Assembly (NCBI GenBank): GCA_002286715.1
Contig: NSJX01000039.1
Coordinates: 143,925 to 207,924, forward strand
Length of the DNA stretch: 64,000 nucleotides
Source: Dentipellis sp. KUC8613
Lineage: Eukaryota > Basidiomycota > Agaricomycetes > Russulales > Hericiaceae
Direction of reading: 5' to 3'
Shown here one piece after another: positions 46,246-58,997 of this stretch (position 1 is its first letter; each line of letters begins with the position of its first letter). Position numbers and translations under genes: made by a program. The notes beneath the pieces are model-generated. The model was given only the letters and a program-made list of their open reading frames with translations, did no database searches and was not told where the DNA came from.

Positions 46246-46527
46246 TCATAGGCCGGCTACGGGTCCTACAGCGATCTTGACACCAAAGTCAACCGGCCGC
46301 AAGCCAAGTGTTGGGGAGGGGGGCTGCGTGTGAGAAGATGGCTGAGTAGAAGGAAGCTGCGGCTGAGGAAGACGGTGCTGAAGCTGTGATGATGTCCTTT
46401 GGAGAGCCTGCTGAAGCAGGCCGAGGTGCGGTGGCTCCGTTCGTGGGCGCTTGCTGGGCAACGGACCATTCTCGCCGTTCGTGTACATCGGAGGCGCTGC
46501 AGAGGACGGCCGGGCTACATCTGCCAT
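46246..46527 (-). CDS. Possible N-terminal exon of a nuclear-type protein
   Basis: An ATG at 46527 opens MADVARPSSAAPPMYTNGEN, then GPLPSKRPRTEPP (a nuclear-localisation-like KRPR cluster), Gln-rich LLQQALQRTSSQLQHRLPQP, Pro/Ser-rich sequence and FGVKIAVGPVAG. The composition is that of a disordered N-terminus of a transcriptional regulator or co-regulator. No domain is recognisable and I could not resolve the next exon. It may belong with the APSES-like fragment downstream on the same strand, but that is speculation. Confidence 0.3.
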   Translation of the reverse strand: MADVARPSSAAPPMYTNGENGPLPSKRPRTEPPHLGLLQQALQRTSSQLQHRLPQPQLPSTQPSSHTQPPSPTLGLRPVDFGVKIAVGPVAGL

Positions 46528-49500
46528 CTGGAATATCCAGGGAGAATCCTAGCGCGGAGGAGAAGCAGTAGCCTGCGAAGCGAAAAGGGCCTGGAGGTTC
46601 TTGTAAGAGGTCACCTCTCCATCTGCATCGGATCGCGTGTGTTTGACGCCTTGTATCGGTGGTCGTGAGAGTGAGAGGGCAGGGGATTGCGCGAAGCTGC
46701 CTCCAGGTGACGGGCACGCGACAATGTGGCCTTGGTTAATAGACGCAATGCCGAACCAGGCATGATGAGGGCCGATGGAAGGGCCGATGGAAGGTAGTTA
46801 CCTGAGGTCGCACGTAGGCTCAGAGCGAGAGCAGGAGAGCATCAGAAAGTACTGCCGCTAGAGGAATAGAGGCAATAGAAGAGGTGAGAGGCCGTATTGC
46901 AGGGCGACATCGCGCCCTCGCTCGAGGAGAATCCTTCATGGGTCCCATTGAGACAAGATTAACTCCACAAAAGCCTGCGGCGCCACACGCACCAAGCTCC
47001 CTGAATTTCCCATGGCCCCCCTGCACGGTCTCATGCTCCCCGTAGATTTTCCTTCTCTAGGACTGTCGTGCGCCATCCTGTAGCGACGCCTGCGACCTTG
47101 AAAATCTGGGCCGCGTTGACATACCCATGCATTCGTAGACCTGGAAAGCGCGTGACGCGACCGTGTTCAACTGCGCCTCAGCCGCTACAGCAAGGAATTA
47201 CATACCTGGACAAAAGAATAGACAGAGGGGTAGATCTTGACGGGCTGGGGCAGCGCGAGGTGCCTTTGAGTGGGCTGCATTGGCGTGCGGAGGCAAAGGG
47301 ACAAGGGCGACGCAGAAGGGAGACGCGTGATACAGCCCCGACGCGTGCAAGCGGAGTCCAAATCACGCCCGTCTTCCGTCCTCCCTCAACGTTCTCCATC
47401 TACATCGCTCTTAGAAACGCAGAAATTTTTGCTGACATCTTCGAATGTGGTTTATTCTGCATGGGAGGCAGAGCCGCTTCTCTGGCCGGAGGACATCGAG
47501 TCGACCCCGGACATGGTTCGAAAGACAAACACATAACACCGACTCAAGTACTCAGTACTAGTACTCAACGTTGAACGTTGAACGTGTAACCCTCGTCGTC
47601 GCCTCACCTAGTATCCAGCGTCATCACTAGCATTGTCCTCCGTGCCAATATCAATATCACTTAGTGCATCGTTCTTCTCCACGCATAATCCCATTTCTCT
47701 TTCAAATGCAACTCGGAATCCCACGTCGCTTGGATCTGTTCAACGATGCTTTTGACACGCGTTTCCCCGCACTAGAAGGAGTGCCAGCACCGACCCGACT
47801 GCTGAACTCACTGCTGAACTCACGATCGAACTCTCACAGCCGAATGTCCAGGCGCTGAAGCGCATGATATTAGCGTTCAACTTCGCCCCCGCGGCGTAGT
47901 TCGCACCTCTAGCCCAACAGCACAGTCGCCCGTTCGTTCTCCTTCGCCTGCTACTTCTCTATAAGCCGCCTACTACGCAGCCTCTGTCCCCCGCCTCCTC
48001 CATCCCCTCACGCTCATTCATCCCCGCCTGGCGCTTTCACGACATCTTCCTTGCTCTCGCGTGTCGCCGCTCCCATCGAAATCATCGCCGCCTGCGCCGC
48101 CTGTATGCGTCCAAGCGTGTCAAGATGTCAGCCCACCATGTCTTTGCGGCAGCTGTAGAGACACGCGATGTTCGTTCTGCCGCTTCCGATATGTGCTCAA
48201 TCCGCATAGATATGAGCATGGTTCGGCAAGTATTCTCATCCAGACTCACGGACTGGCATCTGGTCGCTCGCTTGTCTCAACTGCTATCGTTCTCTCTCAC
48301 TATGAACCGATACTGTACACCCACATATGGAGCTCTGCATCGACGCTTGCAGGCGCTTTCCCATGTCTCTCGCTCTGTATTAATGTGTATCAATACCTTC
48401 AGAATCAGGCCTGTAGGACACGCGGGTACAGTAAATTATGATATATTTTCTTGATAGATATCGACTGCTGTCCAAGAGAATAGACCTGTGCAGATGGATA
48501 TCTTCTGTGACAGAACGGTACAAGATTCCGTCTCGAGCCGTGTTGACGAGACTCCCGCTCTCGATTTTGATACCCAAAGTGCTCGTAAATCGGCATGGAT
48601 CAGAGCTCATCGACACACTTTGGTCCTGTCGATCTGTTTCGATCTGTCTCAATCCCACCAGACAGGATTCTCACTGGCCTCAAGCGCTCAAGCCCGGTGA
48701 AAATCACGCCTGGCGAGATCGGGCGAGAAATGGTCTGATATGTACTTAAAAATGTAAGTGAGCTGGCAGAATCTGTTGACATCTGCTCAATCGTCTCGGA
48801 GAAGTAATCACTTGTATTTCTTTCTTCTGAGATATGTAAGCATAAGATGTACTCGTGTGCTCTGAGTTCGACTTCTGATCCAAAGTCGTCACGTCCCTGT
48901 CACCGTTATCTGCTTTTCTCATCCCGCCACCAACAACTGCCCGCCTCCTATAGCGCTAGTATGCCCTTCCCGATTTCTTCCTTCTGGTCAACATTCTGGG
49001 GCACCCAAGTGGTTATATGCACACAACTGTAGCTTATGATGACTATAATGTCATCAAATACCTTGCTGTTGCCAGCTCGAGCCGCCGAGGACTCGGAAGG
49101 CACAGGAGACGAGGTGAGCGCAGAGCCGCACGCGGCATTATACACGTCGCTCACTGTCACAGGGCATCCGCTGACGATACAACTTTGAACTCGTGAGGTT
49201 CTGTGAGCAGGCGGGCGGGTAGGCGGGCGGGCGGGCGGGCGGACGAGTGGTCGGGTGCACGAGCAGATGGGTCGGCGAATGAAGCACCTCTGTCCGCCAA
49301 TTGTACGGTTAGTAAGTCCCTTTACTACCTACTTAATGAACACCATAGCAGCCTTCTTCCACGCGGATACCATACATTTTGGCACTGTCGAGGGAATCAA
49401 CCACAGACAGCCCGCCACGTCCTGCCATGCCCCCGCCTCACGTACAAGCCCAATGCTGTACGCCCGATCACGAAAGCGGCGGCAGGAAATGGTACGGCTG

Positions 49501-50880
49501 GATCAACGAATGATCATGCAACCGCGAGTCTGAGGCCAGGTGAGGCCATAACACAAAAGTAAAGCGCAGACTCACTCGTTTGCTTCACGGTGTTCTCAAT
49601 CAAATCTACACCTGCCATCGTGCCCGAATAGGAGCGGATCGTGTTGCTATCAGTGCGCCCCTGGACCGGCGCTGGGGTACGTGGATTCGTTGTGAGCACA
49701 CGCCAGACGTCGGTAGGGTGGGCACAAGATTTCTCAGCAGCAATGGATCCCAGAGGCAGGGCCGCAGTCCAGGTTCGGTGGGTCGTTCAGATAATTTGTT
49801 ATGAGATTGACGCGCCTGCCAAGTCGAGTCCAATGATTTGACTGTCCGCGCGCGCGAGTCAGGCCGCGATGAGCTTCTCAATGACGCCCGAATTCGTTCC
49901 CTGCTACGTGACGGGAGCAGGGTCATGATTGTAGTGGCTGTGACTTGCGCGGGGACAAATCGGTGCGGAGGGCAAGCGCACGCGAGACCAATATCGAGTT
50001 CGTGCGCGTCGGGCACATCACCCTGCTGCTTCAACTCTCCACACGTCCTGTCTCTTCCTCGCTACTGGCAAAACTTTCGCCCCGCCTGTCGACGACACGT
50101 TCTCTGCTCGCGGGATCCAATTCTAGGCCTTCCTTACCCTGTCGTCTACCTGTTCGATGTTCTTGACAAGAGGCAGGCTCCTACTTGTGGAGTTGTAGCT
50201 GTGCCTGCGGCACGACGGTCTCACAGCGTGTACGCAAGCATGTACTCGGTACAAACTTCGGCACCGTATTGAGCTCCGGCAGCGGGCACGCGCCGAGCTC
50301 GTGGTAGGTGTCACGGTACGTATCCTACAAGCATTTCCCCGTGACTGACGCATCGATGTCGCACCAGTATCTCCCGCAGCAGCTCCGCCTCTCCCGCGAC
50401 CTGCCGCCGACCGCGACAGCAGCCCTCAACTCCTGCCGGGCGGCGCCTTCCCGGTAGTACTCACAAAGCTTGTGCTGTGCACATATGTCCATCTCGCGGG
50501 TGTCTTCGTGCTCGCGCTGCTGCACGCTGCAGCGACATTCAATGCGTTCTGTGCGCGTAGCACTTCGGGTAATTCTCATCGGTACGCATGCTGCGGGCGG
50601 TTCCTGACCAGAATATCTGTGACTGACATATCCTGTTCGCAAACGACGCCACACCAGACTCGCACCTCTCGCACGTACAAATACCGAAGTACCATCTCCC
50701 GTGTCCCCTTCGCACCCCTCCACGACACCCTTCTCAGCTCGGCCTCGCACACGGCTTGCCCTCGAGCGTCGCAACACCGCCCGCGCTGTCGGCAGCAGCG
50801 TGATGTGCTTCGCGATGCGCGTGTCGAGGATGCGGCGAGCGCAGTGGATTGGATGAACACGTACCGCACGAGCTCGGTCA
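46528..50880. other. Gene-poor stretch
   Basis: No gene I can support in about 4.3 kb. A G-rich run of GGGC/GCGG words lies at 49208-49242. Frames of 100-168 codons (47068-47574, 48061-48441, 49606-50272) carry no recognisable motif. Confidence 0.45.
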
Positions 50881-51690
50881 GCAGCAGCAGGGAGGGAGGG
50901 GACGACGTGTAGCGCGGTGGAAGGGGTACTGGACTGGCGCCTCGGGCTTGCGGACAGCACATCCCTGTCTGCAGCCGTACTCGCGAGGGGGACGGGGTAG
51001 GGTGAGCTGGTCAGAGCTGGTCCCGCGGTGAAAGGCACGAGTATGGATTCGGGCGAGAACTGATGAGAATGGGTGGGATCGGGTCGTATATGGTGATATC
51101 TGCAATGATGTACTGAGAGATTTACATAATGATATGCATACTTTGAATTTGTGACCTGATCAGGCCCGATGTGAGCAGATGGTGCATACTGAACCCGATG
51201 AGGGCAGATCTCGACAGACAAAATCGGTCAGATTTTGTCTGTCGAGATCTGACCTGATCAGGCCCGATGTGAGCAGATGGTGCATACTGAACCCGATGAG
51301 GGCAGATCTCGACAGACAAAATCGGTCAGATTTTGTCTGTCGAGATCTGCCCTCATCGGGTTCAGTATGCACCATCTGCTCACATCGGGCCTGATCAGGT
51401 CACAATATCGAAGTATGCATATCATGGAATCTCTCAGTACATCATTGCAGATATCAACGTATATGACCCGATCCCACCCATTCTCATCAGTTCTCGCCCG
51501 AATCCATACTCGTGCCCTTCACCGCGAAACCAGCTCTAACTAGCCCGTACTGCTCTCCCTCGTACTCACCCTACCCCGTCCCCTCGCAAGCATGCCTGCA
51601 GACAGAGACGTGCTGCATGCAAGCCCGCGGCACTATTCCAGCACCACGCCACCCATGCCGCCGGCAATGATGTGGCGCGCTTCATGACGC
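50880..51690. repeat. Long inverted repeat (palindrome) with internal 98-base duplication
   Basis: The core is perfect: 51252-51323 and 51329-51400 are 72-base inverted arms separated by five bases (GGTCA). The outer arms continue imperfectly. 51035-51155 pairs with about 51400-51530, and similarity extends to about 50930 and 51640 (CTGTCTGCAG with CTGCAGACAG, GCCTCGGGCTTGC with GCAAGCCCGCGGC). A 98-base unit is duplicated on the left, so the 19-base hairpin GATCTCGACAGACAAAATC with its inverse occurs twice (51207-51249 and 51305-51347). No gene is intact within it. It could be a fold-back transposon or an inverted duplication of a segment. Confidence 0.85.
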
Positions 51691-53090
51691 GCGCACCACG
51701 GTCCCGCGTGCGCCGGCGCGCTACGAAGAGCCGGGTGTTGCGTCGCCACCACTACCTGCGCACGCAGCGCCCCCACCTGAACAGGCACCCCACTACCTGC
51801 GCATACAGAATCAGAAGAGGAGCGTGTTATATGCAGTGGCATGAGCGCCCCTAGCAACAGAGTAAAGGTTGAGGCAAAAGAGAGCGATCTCGAAGAGGTA
51901 CAGTAGTTTACGAGGGCGCGATAGAGGAAGAGGAGTTCATCGAGCAGGAGGAAGAAGAGGCCCCGCCGCCTCCGCCCCAACGGAGGGCCTTTCCACGTCG
52001 ACGTGATCCGAAGACTCGACCGCAAATCCACCCGCACCCGTAAATGTACCCTGCGTCCAGCCTTTGCTGAACGGGACGACACGAACAGCTCGGTAAGGTT
52101 AGGTCATCTCGAACTTGTCTCGCTTACATTGTCAAGGGCCCAGACGCTCCTTCACATGCCAATCTCGCCGAACCCTCGCCATGCCAATGTCATCCAGCAG
52201 CAATATTGATATCCACAGCAGCATCAGCGGCCTCCACCGTATTCGACCGCCACTGCTGTCTACGTGTCCGCACTGTCGCAGCAGCACATTGTCCCTGCCC
52301 TAGGCCCCTCTTCACACGCTGCTTGCGCTGTTCCCTTTCGATGCTTGCAAGCAGCACTGCTTGTAAAAGCCAACAGAAGCTTGCGTACCAGATCGCCATC
52401 TCTCCTGTGTCGGGCAACAACCGCTGTCAGCCGCTGCCGTCGTACCCCACATGTCCCTTCCACCCCCACACGCCCTTCCATTAGCCACCCTCGCTGTCGA
52501 AGGCCTCCAACACCTATGCCGGCTATGTGAACTATGTCCGCACCATGCCCGCGCCATAAGGACGGACCTCTTGCGCCGACATGCTGCCGCCAATATCTGT
52601 CCGCCTCTGTGCTACGCGTCAACTCGAGCACCAGCACGTCCGCGCCGTGCAGACTCCCCGGGAACGCCGTCCACCTTGTGCATTCATCGCCCGCAATCAT
52701 GGTGGCGCCCTCCGTGTCGAGGCGCATGCGCTGGTATGAGAATGCAAGCAGGCTTCAAATTGCATACTGATCAGACCCGTGCAGGTTACCACTATCAGTA
52801 CTCAAGCCTCGGCGTGCTCGTGAGCGCCCAGCACGAGTACCACTCGCACGCACGCTCACTGGGCACGCACATGCCCCGCATCCGGCTCCCGTGCGCTCAG
52901 TACGCCCTCGCTGTCACGTCACAGGCGTTAGGCGTGCTGGCGTTCTGTCATCGCAAACACACGTAACAGCGGTGCTGAGATGCTCATTGGTATGGTAGAG
53001 TCCGGCTAAGCCTGTTATGAAGCTATCTGACTAAGACTATAATCTGATGTCCGGAAAGTGAGAGTGACGGGTTCGATGACGAGTGCTGGA
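51691..53090. other. No supported gene
   Basis: Several overlapping frames of 70-170 codons. The minus frame 52260-52727 contains MIAGDECTRWTAFPGSLHG and DVLVLELTRS, which look like a fragment of a real protein, but I cannot name the family. I treat it as unassigned. Confidence 0.4.
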
Positions 53091-53117
53091 GCATCGGCGA
53101 CGCCCACATCGACTTTT

Positions 53118-53300
53118 GTCGCGACGTTGTCGACGTCCATTGCGATGTCGCCGACGTCCATTGCGATGTCGCCGACGTCTGTTGCAATGTCGCCGACGTC
53201 TGTTGCGATGTCGCTGACGTCTGTTGCAATGTTGCCGACGTCTGTTGCGATGTCGCCGACGTCTGTTGCGATGTCGCCGACATTGTGCACGATTTGGCCG
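53118..53300. repeat. 21-base minisatellite
   Basis: About eight or nine tandem 21-base units containing GATGTCGCCGACGTC and TTGCAATGTCGCCGACG. The minus strand reads as seven-residue units VGDIATD/VGDIAMD; the plus strand reads as SVAMSPT. The long minus frame here has no ATG, so it is probably not a gene. A related non-tandem stretch rich in CGACATCG follows to 53410. Confidence 0.85.
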
Positions 53301-53449
53301 ACAGACGTCCGAGTCGGGGATGTCTGTCGCGAGTCGGCAGTCGCCGATCGCGACAGACAAGACAACCGACTCGGTGAGTCCCGACATCGCGACATCGGTG
53401 TCGTGTCATGTCGGCGTCGGTTTATATCCCCCGGAAATAGTGTGAACAA

Positions 53450-56400
53450 ATTTTGAATATTATCAAGCCATTCTCTGCTGCTTTATGGTTTGATGATATT
53501 TTGAATTCTATCTCCATATATTCCTCAGTTATAGGTTGAAAAAAATTAAAATAAGTCTCCAATAAATTCACAATATATTCTCAGGTTTTAGGGAACCTTG
53601 TCCCCAGTGAGGATGCGACTGACGTGGTCACCGGTCGACATGACACTCTCATCCTCAATGCCTGTCCCTCTTGTTCACAAGCATCTGGGTGGCAACAGAA
53701 ACTCATCTGCGATACAGGTGAGATGACCGTCGAACTAATATAAATCCACGACATACCGACAACAGGTCCGAGAGACATGCTTTGGTGGGAAGATGGCGAC
53801 AGCGAGGGAAAACACAGGCTGATGCACACTCACATCAGGTAAGCCCGACTGCTACAGACTAAATCATTTAGGTCAGGATGCAACCCAAAGCGAAAGGAGG
53901 TTTGGTGACGAAACAGCCAAAGGTGGAAAGCAGAATCAGGAGAGACGGAGGAAAAAGGGCTAAATACATGGAGTGTCGGAGGTCTCCGTACGCGTGCATG
54001 GCGGAGGGTGAGCCGACCCAGTCACCCATTGTTGTGACAGGGCCAAGGGTACCATCCATGTGTCATCCCGGATATTCCATCCCCTCCAAGACGAGGCCTC
54101 TATCCTTGTTATCTATACTGTCTGTCCCTGCTCCTGTATGTATTTCTTGCAATAATGGAAGTCACATTAAGTCCGGGCATGGTCCATGCAGAATTTTAGT
54201 GTCGACAGCCCACTGGCACACTGAGAATTGGCAAAGACATGCTCCGGACAGGAAATGTGTCAAGGAAGCTTCGGATAATGTGGAATGAATATTGTGGGAA
54301 TGATGTTGCTTGAGTTGGTGTGGGAGCACGTCGTAACGACGCGGCAGACAGCTAAATCGCGCGTCAAAACTGCCATTTATCCATTCCTCCCCAGGCCCCT
54401 GCATACTCAATTCTCAACCAAATTCTATGAAACTTGGCATGCCAGGTGCGTCTTTCGAATTGCACTCCATTACAATTTTTTTAATAATTCTTTCTTCTCT
54501 ATTGGAGCTGTAAATCGCGAAATACACATTGGGCTGCGAGACCATCTCCCGGTGTTTGAAGCGCAAAGGATCTTCCGATGCAATTTGCGGTTGCTGGGTA
54601 TCGCAAGAAGCGCGGGAAAGTACGAGAGGACCCTTGATGTTACGGGAAGCCGGGCCCGGTGTGCGATCGTCGCCTGAGGAGTTTCGGGGACCTGCAGACC
54701 TGCGTGTCCTTATAATCCCTCCAACGTCGTTCTGCTCTTGCATGTCCCATCTGCATCCCTACGTCTCTGGTATTATCATATTCTTCTTCCCTCATGTCTT
54801 GTTGCTTGGATTCCTCACCTCGTGAAAAATTCTGCTTGGTCCTTGTCCGCTCAAATGCAGCAGTGAAGTGAGTCTCTGCACTTCGAGTTCTTTGCCGTTC
54901 GTGAAGCTGACAGGCTCTTCCTTCGTTCGTAGAAGGCTGGGTTGATAGTTTGCATGGTCACCAGGATAAAAGGCGAGTCTCTGTGGTTTATTACTCTTGC
55001 TTTGCTCACAAGGTATGTATGTCCGCACTCGGCACTCGTCCACTCAATGCACTGACCGTTGACAATGCAGAGACTCAGTATGTAACATGCCGAGGACGTG
55101 CTGCACGTCGTTGCAGCCATGCATGTCAAAAGTATGCGTTGTTGGGTTCTTCCCCGGTTGATGAGAGAAAGGACCACTTGCCTGCGCCGTGCGTGATGCA
55201 CACCATGACTCATGTTCCTGATACTGACTTTTCGCCTCCAATCTTGAGCCTGAAAATCGGCCATCATAAGAGTGCCGCGGCTGGTGCGCCATCATTTTGT
55301 GAACAGGCAGGTCCTACCTTCTCGATGATGGGAGTAGATTTTCACTCACTTTGCATAGGGATGTATCGAAAGCGGAGCCGGGAATGCTCACGCGCAGCCG
55401 TGATCGTTGTCCGCCAATCCCGTCGTTGAAAAGCCCGCTTGTCTCCTTTGATGTGGTCTGAGCTGTGTTATGTCATTGCGAGAGCTAATCGGGGATGTGG
55501 TCCCGGGAGGAGTATGCTGGCTTCCGTCCCTACCGCATCGGTCACGGGCACTCAGTGGAAGAGGAGGAGCTCGACGCGATGTCCTCCACGATGTCCTCCA
55601 TGAGTGTGTCACATTCTCGCATGGATGTGAACGGATTTGTGCGCGCACTTGGTCTCGTGTGGCAGCCGTGGGCGTGCACAACGAATCATGTTGTGACGAG
55701 AATGAGCGGCGGCAGCTAAACAGTGAGAAAAAGGGCAGTGCATCGCATGCCGTCGCCGCAACGAGCGACAACGAGCACGGCACACAATCATTAGCCCGGC
55801 CCAGACCGAGTTTCTGGGCCATTTTCCATGAGGATGTTCTGGAGTGCTAGCCCGTGCTGCAAATGCCTCTTGTCTGAGGCTGAGTGCTGTCTGTCGGTAA
55901 TCCAAGTCGAAGTCGCCCAGGGTGATGATTGACATGCTCTGCGTGATAGGGCGGGAGCTGACTGCAGAATGACAGACTTGACATGCGCGACTGTCAGCTC
56001 GAGGACGTGAAGCCCGTCGTGTGCCGGGCTGCTCGCAGCGGACTTGCACAGCACAGACAGTGTCATGCGTGTCGGACTCGGGCAGGAAACAATGGTGCAC
56101 ACATCGTCGTCGGGGAAAAGGAGCATCAAGGTTGAGTGCACCATCTGTCATTTGCATATCGCGCGTTCACAAGGCTGCAGGTCCTCACTACTTTCGCCAA
56201 ATACTCGCATACTACCCGAAACCTATAATGTAACATACAAAACACAAGCAATAATGTATACGAAATGCGGGCGAGAAGAGCGGGGGGTAGGGTAAGGTAA
56301 AGGGTGAGCGCGAATGCGAACCAAGGGGGCGAGTACAAGTGGCACCAGAGATGTCGTCGATGATGATGAAGCAGCAGCCGCAAGTCCAAGTCCAAGTCCG
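53450..56400. other. Gene-poor stretch with AT-rich patch
   Basis: 53450-53590 is AT-rich (AAAAAAATTAAAATAAG), in contrast to its surroundings. No gene is supported in the remainder. A minus frame near 55950-56140 (DDDVCTIVSCPSPTRMTL, LELTVAHVKSVILQ) looks protein-like, but I could not extend it. Confidence 0.4.
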
Positions 56401-58997
56401 TCAGCTGTCGAGGTCCATCTCCTTCTCGAACTTCTTCTTCATCACGCTCACTGCAGCACGCACGCATGAGGAAAGGGGATCAAGAAGAGGGGGGAAGGAA
56501 ACGCCCGCAACACACCTTCGCGCGAGATCTGGCCGGACGACATCCACCCGTCCGGGAACGCCGCGACGATCTTCTGGTACAGCACCTTGCGCAGGCCCTG
56601 CTCGCTCACCTGCGTCGTCGAGCCCTCCAGCGAGCTGCACACATCCTCGTCAGCATCCGCACGCACACCACAGAACGCAACGCGACGTACTTCTTCTCGT
56701 TCTCGATCCGGCAGCACTCGTTGCTGAGGCACACCAGGTTCCAGATCACGCCCTTCATCGCCTCCGTCATGCGGTACTTGCGCGTCGGCGCGTGCGCCTC
56801 CTTGCCGTCCTTGCCGTCCTTGCCCGTCGCGCTGCCCGTGCCGCTCTCGTGCGCCGCGCCGTCGCCGTCGACGTCCATGGGCCCCGCGTCGTCCGGCGCC
56901 GCGGGCGTGCCCTCGAGCGACGCCTCGCCGCCGTCCGGCTTTGTCTTTTCCTGCTTGCGCTCTGCCGTGCTCGTCAGTGAATTGAGAGGAGGACGTAGGA
57001 TGGTCGGACGTGCGCACCCCAGACGGCGACGTTCTTCTCCCAGTCCTCCCGCGCGCGCTCGAAGCCCTCGTCGGCCATGTTCTTGAGCTCGACGAGCAGC
57101 TCGTCCTGCCGCTGCGTCAGCAGCGCCGTGTGGTCGTTGAATACCGTCCGCTTGATCAGTTTCTGTGCGCGTCGTCCGTCATCAGCATATCCTCGCCGTA
57201 AACGACGACGACCGAACGTACGCTCATGGTGAAGCGGTTGTACGGGAAGATCTGCGGCATGAGGTTGAAGAAGTTGTCGTCGTACTCGTTCAGTCGGATC
57301 GCCTTGAGCGCGACCTTGGCGAGGATCGGCTTGATCGCCGGCGGGAACTTGCCCTTGGTCTCCCAGCTCTCTGTGTGCGTGTGTGGCGGTCAGCGGCGCG
57401 CCTGGCCAGCGAGCGCGGCGCACGTACCCTTCGCGGCGGCGTCCTTGAGTTCCTTGATTGCGATCTCGAGTTCCGGATGGAACGGTTGCTGGGACGCGCG
57501 TCAGCGGGCGCGCTATGGGCGGCGCGGGAGGTAAGGACTCACGATCTCGACGACCTTGCGTTTCTTCTTGCCGTTCCCGTTCGCTTCGGCCGCGCCCACG
57601 CTCTTGCGCTTGCCGCCCTTCTCCTCGTCCGCGTCGGACAGGAGCGTGATGATCATTTCCTTGGGCACACCGTCGACCACGGCCGGCCCCGCGTCTTTCT
57701 TCTCTTTCTCCTTGTCCTTGTCCTTCTTCGCAGGGCCCGCGAGCTGCGTGTGCACGTTGTGCGAGTGTGCATGGGCGTGGGGGAAGTTGCTCGGGCCGGC
57801 TATGGGCTCGAGCGGCGGGAGGATGGGGCGCTTGGACTTGGGTTTCTTGGGAGTCTTGTCCTTGAGGAGGGCGACCTCGCCCGAGGAGACATAGAAGCCC
57901 TGCTGCTTTGTCTGGGCAAAGTAGGTGCGCTCGTCGACGGCGAGCTCGGAGTCGTCGATGAAGGGGTCGTTGAGGTCATAGTATTCGGACGCGAGGTTCT
58001 TCTGCAAGGTGATTTTATGTGAGTATTTTATTCTCTGCAACCGATAGCGTTCGTGAAGATGAAAGTGCGCTGTATGTTTCGTGATTGGCCTCTGAGTACG
58101 CCTCAAGGTCGGCTGCTGTCCAAATCCGGACAGGCGCGCCCCAGCTGCTGCGGCGAGCGGTAGCCCGGATAGCCGCAGTGAAAGAATAACAAGGGATACA
58201 AGCATAGCGCGACACACTACAAGATACTGTCCCCAAGTGTGCAGCGCACTCCAAGATTGGGAACAGACAGAGGCGTTGTGAATGAATGAATCGCGCGCGA
58301 AACCTCGCCGGCCTACGTCGCACCACTGGCTATACCGCCTATTCCTCTCACATACATTTGGCCATAAGCCGGGCTGAGGGAGAGAGGAAGAGGCATGGTG
58401 GTGGATCGCGCGCGAGACGCCCACAAAGCGAACATTGATGGGGCGCGCCGCGCGGCTCACAGTCCTCGTGCCAGAAGTGAACACACTGACCTTCTTTCGC
58501 TTTCCCTTCTTTCCGTCCTTGCCGCCGTCCGTGTCCGCGCCGCCGCCCGCGCCTGCGGCTGCGGCCGCGGGCTCGCCGTCGTCCTCGCCGTCCGAGTCGC
58601 TCTCGTTGTCGTAGCGCTTGGCGGGGACGGGCGTCTCGGGGCGCTGGCCGGTCGCCTTGGCGAGCGCGGCGACGTCGACCTCGTAGTGCTCGGGCCCGCC
58701 GAGGGTGATGTCGAGCCGGACGGTCTGGAGCGGCGGCGGGGGAGGCGGCGGCGGCGGCGACGGGGAGCGCACGCGCGACTTGGGTTTTGCTTTCGAGGCG
58801 GGCGGAGGCGCGGAGGCGGTGGACGAGGGCGCGGTGGGGGTGTGGCCGTCGGCGTCGGGGGGCGCGGTGATGGTGATGTTGGGGGTGGCGGAGGCCGGGA
58901 GGGGGGCCGGGTCGAGGGGGATAGGGGAGTCGGTGGGGGAGCGCGAGGAGGGCGGCATGCTCTGCTTGTGATCGCTCATCTCGACATCGGTGTCCAT
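56401..58997 (-). CDS. HPC2: HPC2/ubinuclein, HIR/HIRA histone chaperone subunit
   Basis: Eight resolved exons, high to low: 58491-58997, 57543-58001, 57428-57488, 57222-57370, 57018-57162, 56691-56961, 56516-56634 and 56401-56450. All phases agree, giving 586 residues from ATG 58997 to TGA 56401. The N-terminus is disordered and Pro/Ser-rich with a poly-Pro run and a KKGKRKK cluster. At about residues 172-215 the Hpc2-related domain reads SEYYDLNDPFIDDSELAVDE, then TYFAQTKQQGFYVSSGEVAL, the HIR/HIRA-binding signature. The C-terminal third (NFFNLMPQIFPYNRFTMSKL to MKKKFEKEMDLDS) is the helical ubinuclein middle domain. Hpc2/ubinuclein works with HIR/HIRA to place H3-H4 on chromatin independently of replication. 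Intron 1 is unusually long (489 bases) and has no stop in frame. The gene is probably single-copy and essential-like; no defect is seen. Confidence 0.88.

Noticed and set aside
53015..53449. 144-codon minus-strand frame with VGDIATD repeats as a gene
   Set aside because: There is no ATG (it starts at TTG), and the open frame is a by-product of the 21-base minisatellite.
57165..58022. 285-codon plus-strand open frame
   Set aside because: It is antisense to HPC2 exons and is explained by their GC-rich codon use; the minus-strand model has conserved domains and eight phase-consistent exons.
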